Assembly: GCA_022798035.1 (NCBI GenBank)
Contig: JAAWLS010000169.1
Location: 1 to 5,529, forward strand
Direction: 5' to 3'
Length of the DNA stretch: 5,529 nucleotides
Origin: Lachnospiraceae bacterium
Lineage (GTDB): Bacteria; Bacillota; Clostridia; Lachnospirales; Lachnospiraceae
Program-made: the position numbers and the translations under genes
The notes under the pieces: model-generated
The model's input: the letters and a program-made list of their open reading frames with translations, nothing else
The model's database searches: none
What the model was told of the DNA's origin: nothing
In this document: in pieces, positions 1-4,891 of the stretch
How positions within the stretch are numbered: the stretch's first letter is position 1
Layout of the letters: each line of letters opens with the position of its first letter

Positions 1-126
1 CAGCAGGAAATTGTTATCAAGTCCCTGGGCAAATACATTAACAACAGCAGTAAAATTATCAGCGGTGCAACTGTTCTTGGAGACGGTGAAGTAGCATTAA
101 TCCTGGATGTTAATACATTATTTTAG
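1..126 (+). CDS. cheA: Chemotaxis histidine kinase CheA, C-terminal end (partial)
   Basis: The first 41 codons are open in frame 1 and end at TAG 124-126. They encode the end of the CheW-like P5 regulatory domain of CheA. The recognisable part is the ISGATVLGDGEVALILDV stretch, which in CheA proteins forms the last strands of the domain, preceded by an IVIKSLGKYI-type segment. P5 binds CheW and the receptor tip and so couples receptor state to kinase activity at the cytoplasmic face of the membrane. The start and the P1 to P4 domains lie outside the window. cheW follows after 11 bases, the standard order. A CheW or CheV paralogue also ends in this fold, but the LGDGxVALILDV ending immediately before cheW fits CheA best. 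Confidence 0.95.
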   Translation, partial: QQEIVIKSLGKYINNSSKIISGATVLGDGEVALILDVNTLF

Positions 127-137
127 GGGGTGTTGAT

Positions 138-602
138 ATGGCGAACAATATATCTGTGGTTGAGGACGGCAAGAAACAGTTTATCGTAGTTAAAATCGGC
201 AGCGAGCAGTACGGAATTGATATTAGTTATGTGGATAATATTGTACGTATGCAGAAAATCACCAGAGTTCCGAAAGTACAGCCCTATTTTAAAGGGATTA
301 TCAATCTCCGAGGAGAGATTGTGCCTGTAATGAGCATTCGTACCAAAATGGACTTGGAGCCAGATGTGTTTACAGACGTCACCAGAATTATTATTTTAAA
401 GCTGGAGGAACATGGAGTCCTTGGAATTTTAGTAGATGAAGTAAAAGAAGTAGTGACCTTAAGTCCGGATGAGATTGATAAAGTGGCTTATGATGCGAAA
501 AACAGCAAGAGTAACTTTATTAACGGCGTCGGGAAGCATGGAGAAGAATTGATTTCTCTGTTTGATACCAATAGTATCATTGATGAGACGGAAAGTGTAT
601 AA
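138..602 (+). CDS. cheW: Chemotaxis coupling protein CheW
   Basis: This 154-residue protein is of normal CheW length and is a single CheW domain. It is a cytoplasmic adaptor that links methyl-accepting receptors to CheA P5 in the signalling array. The N-terminal strands (about residues 13-40) are followed by the family signature GIINLRGEIVPVMSIR at 53-68, which includes Arg58, equivalent to the conserved arginine used in array contacts. The TRIIILKLE strand lies at 82-90 and the closing VGKHGEELISLFD strand at 131-143. The start is ATG 138, with the purine-rich AGGGGGTG at 125-132 as ribosome site. That site overlaps the cheA stop, so translation is probably coupled to cheA. The rest of CheA sits directly upstream and CheC follows after the only sizeable gap in the window. 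Confidence 0.97.
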   Translation: MANNISVVEDGKKQFIVVKIGSEQYGIDISYVDNIVRMQKITRVPKVQPYFKGIINLRGEIVPVMSIRTKMDLEPDVFTDVTRIIILKLEEHGVLGILVDEVKEVVTLSPDEIDKVAYDAKNSKSNFINGVGKHGEELISLFDTNSIIDETESV

Positions 603-612
603 ACGGGCAAAA

Positions 613-649
613 AGGCTGTTGCAATAAATAGAGACTTTGGCAACAGCCT
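613..649 (+). promoter_or_regulatory. Stem-loop in the cheW-cheC gap
   Basis: AGGCTGTTGC at 613-622 is the exact reverse complement of GCAACAGCCT at 640-649. This gives a perfect 10-bp stem with a 17-base A/T-rich loop, beginning 10 bases after the cheW stop. The stem is GC-rich enough to fold stably, but the bases after it (GTTCGTAATTATAG) are not a T-run, so it does not look like an efficient intrinsic terminator. The four A residues before the stem likewise give no strong terminator on the opposite strand. A partial attenuator, an RNA-processing or stability element separating cheA-cheW from cheC-cheD levels, or an operator are all possible. The inverted repeat is seen directly; its role is inferred. 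Confidence 0.6.
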
Positions 650-664
650 GTTCGTAATTATAGT
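637..664 (+). promoter_or_regulatory. Candidate SigA-type promoter upstream of cheC
   Basis: TTGGCA (637-642) matches the -35 consensus at 5 of 6 positions. TATAGT (659-664) matches the -10 consensus at 5 of 6. They are separated by 16 bases, within the accepted range. A transcript would start near 670, about 30 bases before the cheC ATG, and would carry the cheC ribosome site. The -35 box overlaps the right arm of the stem-loop at 613-649. In an AT-rich genome such matches arise by chance, and the gene sits inside an evident operon, so this is a suggestion only. No SigD-type promoter (TAAA and GCCGATAA boxes) was noticed here. Confidence 0.3.
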
Positions 665-698
665 TGTCTTTTAAATAAGGAAATGGAGATAAGCAATC

Positions 699-1319
699 AT
701 GGCTAAGTTTAGTTTAGACCAGGTAAATGATATGTATTTTGACGTGCTGAAAGAGATTGGCAATATAGGCGCGGGAAATGCGACAACAGCAATATCGAAC
801 ATGTTGAATCTGAAAGTAAATATGGATGTGCCGAAAGTAAAATTTTTGACATTTCAGGAACTTCCTTCTGCAATTGGTGCAGAGGAAGAGGCGGTTGTAG
901 GCATTTATCTGGAAGTGGAAAGCGATATTGGCGGAAGTATGATGTTTCTGCTAAAAATGGAGTCAGCTCATTATCTTGTGAATCATTTGATGGGCAGACC
1001 GGAGGATTACGCAGAAGAATTTGATGAGATGGATTTATCTGCGATTAAAGAGATTGGAAATATTATTTCCGGTTCTTATTTGTCCGCATTATCAACAATG
1101 ACAAATATGGTAATCACTGCATCAGTACCGTATCTTGCCATTGACATGGCGGCAGCTATTTTGAGCGTGCCAGCTATTCAGTTTGGCCAATATGGGGATA
1201 ACGCACTGTTAATCGAAACAGAATTTGGAGACGAAGTAAAAATTCAGGGATTTTTTATTTTAATGCCAGATGTAGATTCCTATGATAAAATTTTAACTTC
1301 ATTGGGGATTGCACTGTAA
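699..1319 (+). CDS. cheC: CheY-P phosphatase CheC
   Basis: The protein has 206 residues, close to B. subtilis CheC. CheC removes phosphate from CheY-P and binds CheD, giving feedback adaptation. Two copies of the family phosphatase signature (D/S-x3-E-x2-N) are present: D15-E19-N22 in the first helix and S114-E118-N121 in the second half. Both therefore look catalytically competent, as in a true CheC and unlike CheX, which has one. The EIGNIGAGNA motif at 19-28 and EIGNIISGSYLSAL at 118-131 mark the pseudo-twofold fold. The protein has no FliY-type C-terminal SpoA domain and no N-terminal FliM-like CheY-binding peptide. The start is ATG 699, with TGGAGAT at 684-690 upstream. cheD follows after 15 bases, matching the CheC-CheD partnership. 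Confidence 0.96.
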   Translation: MAKFSLDQVNDMYFDVLKEIGNIGAGNATTAISNMLNLKVNMDVPKVKFLTFQELPSAIGAEEEAVVGIYLEVESDIGGSMMFLLKMESAHYLVNHLMGRPEDYAEEFDEMDLSAIKEIGNIISGSYLSALSTMTNMVITASVPYLAIDMAAAILSVPAIQFGQYGDNALLIETEFGDEVKIQGFFILMPDVDSYDKILTSLGIAL

Positions 1320-1334
1320 AAGGAGCAAGGAGTT

Positions 1335-1817
1335 ATGGCTACAATTAAAGTTGGAATGGCAGATTTGAATATATGTAAGGAGCCAGATATGATTACCACT
1401 CTAGGGTTAGGGTCCTGTATTGGAATTGCAGTTTACGACCCAGTTGTAAAAATCGGAGGCTTAGCACATATTATGCTTCCGGACAGTACTCAAATGAGAA
1501 ACAATTCAAATATTGCCAAATTTGCAGATACAGGAATAGAGGAATTAGTAAAGAGAGTAACCGCAGCGGGGGCAAATAAGAGACGTCTGGTGGCTAAGAT
1601 TGCCGGTGGAGCTAAAATGTTTCAGGTCAGCGGGATGTCTACCATTGGCAATGTGGGAGAGCGCAACGCGCAGGCTTCCCGTATAAAGTTAAAACAGCTT
1701 GGTATACCGTTGCTGGCGGAGGATACCGGCTTAAACTACGGACGAACCGTAGAACTATATCCAGCTACAGGAGAATTTTATATTAAAGCGGTAGGAAAAT
1801 CATTAAAAATTATTTAA
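1335..1817 (+). CDS. cheD: Chemoreceptor glutamine deamidase CheD
   Basis: This 160-residue cytoplasmic enzyme converts specific receptor glutamines to glutamate, and CheC regulates it by binding. The catalytic triad expected from Thermotoga CheD is present: Cys28 in the TTLGLGSCIGIAVYD motif, His45 in GGLAHIMLP, and Thr22 just upstream. The KIAGGAKMF segment at 88-96 and the GERNAQ motif at 108-113 are also typical of the family. The start at ATG 1335 places KVGMADL at residues 5-11, where the family begins, so the Met8 alternative is unlikely. AAAGGAG at 1319-1325, overlapping the cheC stop, is the better-spaced ribosome site. A second AAGGAG at 1327-1332 is only 2 bases from the ATG. The gene is intact. 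Confidence 0.96.
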   Translation: MATIKVGMADLNICKEPDMITTLGLGSCIGIAVYDPVVKIGGLAHIMLPDSTQMRNNSNIAKFADTGIEELVKRVTAAGANKRRLVAKIAGGAKMFQVSGMSTIGNVGERNAQASRIKLKQLGIPLLAEDTGLNYGRTVELYPATGEFYIKAVGKSLKII

Positions 1818-1830
1818 AGGGTGATAGGAT

Positions 1831-2151
1831 ATGGAAACGAAACAAGTGCCGATAATGATTACGTTAATCGCAGGATTTGTAACTTGCATTATCGGATTTA
1901 TGACGCAAATGGAGACGAAGCAGTTTGTAAAAATATGGATTATCGTTTTAATATCCTTTTACATCCTGGGATGTATTGCGAAAATAGTGTTAGACAAGAA
2001 TTTCAAGGAAGAGACAGAAGAAGCCACGGAAGAGGCAGCGGAGAACGAAGAATCAGAAGAATTAAAAATGGAAGAAGGAATGGCAGACGCCGAGGACGCG
2101 GTGGATTCAGGTGATTTGGAGGACTCTGCAGAGAAAGAAGAAATCGAATAG
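1831..2151 (+). CDS. Unnamed two-helix membrane protein with acidic C-terminal tail
   Basis: I do not recognise a characterised family for this 106-residue protein. Two hydrophobic segments, about residues 7-26 and 33-54, should form a membrane hairpin. Each is preceded by the same pentapeptide METKQ (residues 1-5 and 27-31). From residue 60 to 106 the chain is hydrophilic, with 24 acidic residues of 47 and only two lysines. It is probably a disordered or helical tail, most likely cytoplasmic if the short loop is outside, although topology is not clear-cut. The start is ATG 1831, with AAAGGGTG (1816-1823) overlapping the cheD stop, so it is probably coupled to cheD. The 14-base and 20-base gaps to cheD and fliA place it firmly in the operon. 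B. subtilis has nothing between cheD and sigD. A role in motility is inferred from position only. Confidence 0.85.
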   Translation: METKQVPIMITLIAGFVTCIIGFMTQMETKQFVKIWIIVLISFYILGCIAKIVLDKNFKEETEEATEEAAENEESEELKMEEGMADAEDAVDSGDLEDSAEKEEIE

Positions 2152-2160
2152 AATAGTCTT

Positions 2161-2165
2161 GGGGG
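2161..2165 (+). promoter_or_regulatory. Weak ribosome binding site of fliA
   Basis: The only purine block before the fliA ATG is GGGGG, six bases upstream. It can pair with the CCUCC anti-Shine-Dalgarno core only with a central G:U. cheD and the small gene at 4565 have better AAAGGAG-type sites. An in-frame TAG at 2154-2156 rules out any upstream start, so this site serves ATG 2172. Translation of the sigma factor may therefore be modest, but this is inferred. Confidence 0.5.
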
Positions 2166-2171
2166 CTTTGG

Positions 2172-2936
2172 ATGAACGCGGCAGAGAGAGAACAATTATG
2201 GGCAGATTTTTTAAAAAAGCCTACAGTGGAATTAAGAGAAAAAATTATTGTGGAATACGCACCCCTCGTAAAAATTGTGGCGGGGCGTTTGAGCATGTAT
2301 CTCGGATATAACGTAGAATATGATGATTTAGTGGGATATGGGATTTTTGGATTGATTGATGCCATAGATAAGTTTGACGTAAAAAAGGATGTAAAGTTTG
2401 AGACTTATGCCAGTCTTAGAATAAGGGGTTCTATTTTAGACCAGATTCGGAAAATGGACTGGATTCCGAGAACAGTACGTCAGAAGCAGAAGAAGATTGA
2501 TGAAGCAATCAAGAAGATTGAGACAAAAACAGGCAGGACTGCTTTGGATGAGGAAATTGCTGAGGAATTAGAGGTAAGCAATGAGGAGCTGCAGAACTGG
2601 CAGTCTCAGCTTAAGGTTACGAATATGGTTTCCTTAAACGAATATGTGGAACAAGGCATGGAGCCTACCATGGATGCGCGGGGCAATTCTCATTTCATTC
2701 AGCCGGAAGACGCTGTTGCCGAGGAAGAGTTAAAAAAAATGCTGGAACAGTCTCTGGATGTTTTGACAGAAAAAGAGCGAAAAGTTATTACATTATATTA
2801 TTATGAGGATTTGACCTTAAAGGAAATCAGTAACGTATTGGAGGTGTCGGAATCCCGGATATCACAGCTTCATACAAAAGCGTTGATGAAGATGAAAAAG
2901 ACAATGGGACCCTACATGAATATATTAACGGATTAG
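2172..2936 (+). CDS. fliA: Flagellar sigma-28 factor FliA/SigD
   Basis: The protein has 254 residues, the same length as B. subtilis SigD. It directs RNA polymerase to late flagellar and chemotaxis promoters such as flagellin. Region 2 (about 25-96) carries DDLVGYGIFGLIDAIDKFD at 51-69 and the FETYASLRIRGSILDQIRK segment at 76-94, which runs into the DWIPRTVRQK boundary typical of FliA/WhiG sigmas. Region 3 covers about 104-175 (KKIDEAI, TGRTALDEEIAEEL). Region 4 covers about 194-244, with LTEKERKVITLYYYEDLT and the -35-binding helix-turn-helix LKEISNVLEVSESRISQLH at 216-234. Region 1 is minimal, as in the family. ATG 2172 is the first start after an in-frame stop at 2154. No anti-sigma gene (flgM) is present in the window. 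The sporulation sigmas SigF/SigG are related, but the motility context and these motifs favour FliA. Confidence 0.97.
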   Translation: MNAAEREQLWADFLKKPTVELREKIIVEYAPLVKIVAGRLSMYLGYNVEYDDLVGYGIFGLIDAIDKFDVKKDVKFETYASLRIRGSILDQIRKMDWIPRTVRQKQKKIDEAIKKIETKTGRTALDEEIAEELEVSNEELQNWQSQLKVTNMVSLNEYVEQGMEPTMDARGNSHFIQPEDAVAEEELKKMLEQSLDVLTEKERKVITLYYYEDLTLKEISNVLEVSESRISQLHTKALMKMKKTMGPYMNILTD

Positions 2937-2940
2937 GTGG
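2935..2940 (+). promoter_or_regulatory. Ribosome binding site that sets the fapA start
   Basis: AGGTGG overlaps the fliA stop (TAG 2934-2936) and lies 8 bases before ATG 2949, an ideal distance. The in-frame GTG at 2937 falls inside this site and has only fliA coding sequence upstream without a good purine block. ATG 2949 is therefore the preferred start. The overlap implies translational coupling of fapA to fliA. Confidence 0.7.
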
Positions 2941-2948
2941 TTGATGCT

Positions 2949-4550
2949 ATGGAGAGCAAGAATGGATATTTCAAATTAGATATCAGAGATGTGGGGGTAT
3001 TCCTGCAGATATATCCTCCGGAAGAAGGAGGAAAATCCCTGGATTCTAAAGAGGTAATTGCATATTTGGAGGGGAAAGGCTATGGGATGTTTGATTTAAG
3101 AGAGTTAAATCGTGCATTAACCCTTGCAGAAGGTGTTCAGGAAGTTTATGTAGGTGTATGGAATGGAATCGAAGAAGACGAGCAGATAGAAGTAAATATA
3201 TCCATAGATAAAATGCTGGTATTCTGCCGTTTTTACCCTCCCTCTAATAAGGGCAGAATGCTGACAACGGAAGATATTATGAAGGAGCTGGAATTCCACA
3301 AAGTTTCAGTAGGAATTAATCGTGAGGAAATTCAGAAGTTTTTGAATAATCGCCATTATTGTACAAATTATATTATGGCAAAAGGAATTCCCCCAGTAAA
3401 CGGTAAAGACGCTAAAATTGAATATTTCTTTAATACAAATCATAATCTGAAGCCCAAAAAGAATGAGGATGGAACCGTAAATTATCATGAGCTGAATACC
3501 ATCAGCCGCGTGGAAAAAGGGCAGGTTCTGGCCAAACTCCATCCTTCGATACCAGGCAAACCAGGCAGAGATGTATTTGGCGGAGATATCCAGGCCAGAC
3601 AGGAAAAATCTCTGAAATTGGAATTTGGAAATAATATCACTCTTTCAGAAGACCAGACAGAAATCTATTCTGGAGTTACAGGGCATGCCAGCCTTGTAAA
3701 TGGCAAGGTATTTGTGGAAGATGTGTTTGAGGTGCCTGCAGACGTGGATACTTCCACAGGAAATATTGTCTATGATGGGAATGTTTCCATTAAAGGAAAT
3801 GTAAAAAGCGGATTTTCAGTGACTGCCAAAGGCGATATTGTGATAGACGGCGTGGTAGAGGCGGCATTCTTGTCTGCCGGGGGCCAGATTATTGTAAAGC
3901 GCGGCATTCATGGCATGGGGAAAGGAAGAGTTCAGGCAAAAGACAATATTATCACAAAATTTATTGAGAATGCTACGGTGATTTCTGGAGGATATGTGGA
4001 GGCAGGCTCTATTCTGCATAGTCAGGTATCTGCAGGAACCGATGTACGCGTCAGTGGAAAGAAAGGATTTGTAAATGGAGGAGTTATTCGTGCTGGTAAT
4101 CTGGTAGAAGCCCAGACCATAGGTTCTTCCATGGGAACATTGACGAAGATTGAGGTAGGTGTGGAACCAGAAGTAAAAGAACGTTTTGGAAACCTGCAGA
4201 AGAGTATCATTCAAATCAGCAAGGAACTGGAACAGATGCGGCCGGTACTTGTGAATTTTAATGAAAAAATGCAGAAAAAGGAACCAATAAGCCCAGAACG
4301 CATCCAGCAGGTTCAGACGATTGCCAGGTCTTTCAAAGAGAAACAGCAGATTTTGAACAGCCAGAGAAAAGAACTAAAAGAAATCCATGGACAGATTCAG
4401 ATGTCTCACAATGCCAAAGTGAAAGTAAAAGGCAGCATTTATCCTGGCGTTACAGTGAATATTTCTGAAGTAGGCATGAATATCAAGAATGAGCGGACAT
4501 TCTCGAAGTTTGTAAAGGAACAAGGAGAAATTGTAATTCGTTCTTTATAA
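2949..4550 (+). CDS. fapA: FapA/DUF342 family flagellar assembly protein
   Basis: This 533-residue cytoplasmic protein has the DUF342 (FapA) architecture. The N-terminal part has two related modules, residues about 16-69 and 89-146, each with a YPP turn (22-24 and 96-98) followed by a helix pair. A middle part (about 186-265) contains VEKGQVLAKLHPSIPGKPGRD-like residues typical of the family. A long beta-helix of G/V-rich repeats spans about 274-403 (GNVSIKGNVKSGFSV, GGYVEAGSI, GGVIRAGNLVEAQTIGSSMG). A coiled coil covers about 407-482, and a short beta segment (KVKVKGSIYPGVTVNI) lies near the end. FapA proteins are linked to flagellar assembly in some bacteria, with an unclear molecular role. 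A GTG at 2937 in the same frame would add four residues but overlaps the ribosome site. The spacing to fliA (12 bases) and to the next gene (14 bases) supports operon membership. Confidence 0.88.
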   Translation: MESKNGYFKLDIRDVGVFLQIYPPEEGGKSLDSKEVIAYLEGKGYGMFDLRELNRALTLAEGVQEVYVGVWNGIEEDEQIEVNISIDKMLVFCRFYPPSNKGRMLTTEDIMKELEFHKVSVGINREEIQKFLNNRHYCTNYIMAKGIPPVNGKDAKIEYFFNTNHNLKPKKNEDGTVNYHELNTISRVEKGQVLAKLHPSIPGKPGRDVFGGDIQARQEKSLKLEFGNNITLSEDQTEIYSGVTGHASLVNGKVFVEDVFEVPADVDTSTGNIVYDGNVSIKGNVKSGFSVTAKGDIVIDGVVEAAFLSAGGQIIVKRGIHGMGKGRVQAKDNIITKFIENATVISGGYVEAGSILHSQVSAGTDVRVSGKKGFVNGGVIRAGNLVEAQTIGSSMGTLTKIEVGVEPEVKERFGNLQKSIIQISKELEQMRPVLVNFNEKMQKKEPISPERIQQVQTIARSFKEKQQILNSQRKELKEIHGQIQMSHNAKVKVKGSIYPGVTVNISEVGMNIKNERTFSKFVKEQGEIVIRSL

Positions 4551-4564
4551 AGGAGTGAGGATTA

Positions 4565-4879
4565 ATGTCAATCAGACCAGTGGAATTTAGCGGAGTGGTT
4601 CAAAGAAGCCAGGACGTGAGCACAGTAAAGCAGAATGAAGATAATAAGTCTATGCTGCAGCAGCAGAACATTCAGACTCAGTTTACCAAAGATACCATGC
4701 AGCATTTACATACTGTCAGACATGCCGATGATTCAGAGAATCCGGAGAAGAAATTTGATGCCCGTGAAAAGGGAAGCAATAAATATGAGGACCGCCGGAA
4801 CAGGAAGAAAAAGCAGGCGGAGAAAGACAAGGGAAAGGTGAATCTTAAAACCACAGGTGGTTTTGATATGAAAATATAG
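4565..4879 (+). CDS. Unnamed small hydrophilic protein of the flagellar operon
   Basis: The protein has 104 residues, no signal peptide and no membrane segment, so it should be cytoplasmic. The first part (1-50) is rich in Gln, Asn and Ser, beginning MSIRPVEFSGVVQRSQDVS. The middle holds an acidic patch (DDSENPE at 55-61) and then FDAREKGSNKY at 64-74. Residues 76-91 are highly basic (RDR- and K-rich, ending KDKGK). The chain ends with TTGGFDMKI. I do not recognise a named family. Similar small proteins with a DA(K/R)EKG motif and a GFD-I ending seem familiar from clostridial flagellar operons, but that is memory, not a search. AAAGGAG (4549-4555), overlapping the fapA stop, sits 9 bases before ATG 4565, an excellent site that supports real expression. 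Confidence 0.82.
   Translation: MSIRPVEFSGVVQRSQDVSTVKQNEDNKSMLQQQNIQTQFTKDTMQHLHTVRHADDSENPEKKFDAREKGSNKYEDRRNRKKKQAEKDKGKVNLKTTGGFDMKI
4847..4864 (+). repeat. Short perfect palindrome at the end of the small gene
   Basis: AAAACCAC (4847-4854) and GTGGTTTT (4857-4864) are exact reverse complements around AG. In RNA this gives a 7-bp stem with a CAGG loop, ending in four U residues, 27 bases before the next ATG. Only three pairs are G-C, so it is a weak hairpin. It encodes the KTTGGF residues, so coding constraint may explain it. Confidence 0.35.
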
Positions 4880-4891
4880 GTAGGTAAAAAT

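Noticed and set aside
613..660. Stem-loop as an intrinsic terminator after cheW
   Set aside because: The stem is stable, but no run of T follows it, and the operon clearly continues with cheC.
1821..2114. Overlapping + strand frame (97 codons from GTG) rich in Arg and Gly
   Set aside because: It is the shifted reading of the Glu/Lys-rich GAA/GAG codons of the acidic tail gene. It lacks hydrophobic or domain features, and its start lies within the ribosome site of the true gene.
2111..2311. 66-codon + strand frame spanning the gap before fliA
   Set aside because: It overlaps both the acidic-tail gene and the beginning of fliA in another frame and has no domain features.
1959..2365. Two reverse-strand frames, Ser/Pro-rich, opposite the acidic tail and the fliA start
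   Set aside because: They are antisense shadows of GAA/GAG-rich coding sequence with no ribosome site or recognisable motif, and they cross two well-supported + strand genes.
3117..4214. Several reverse-strand frames opposite fapA
   Set aside because: They show no protein family features, lack convincing starts, and lie wholly within a well-supported FapA gene.
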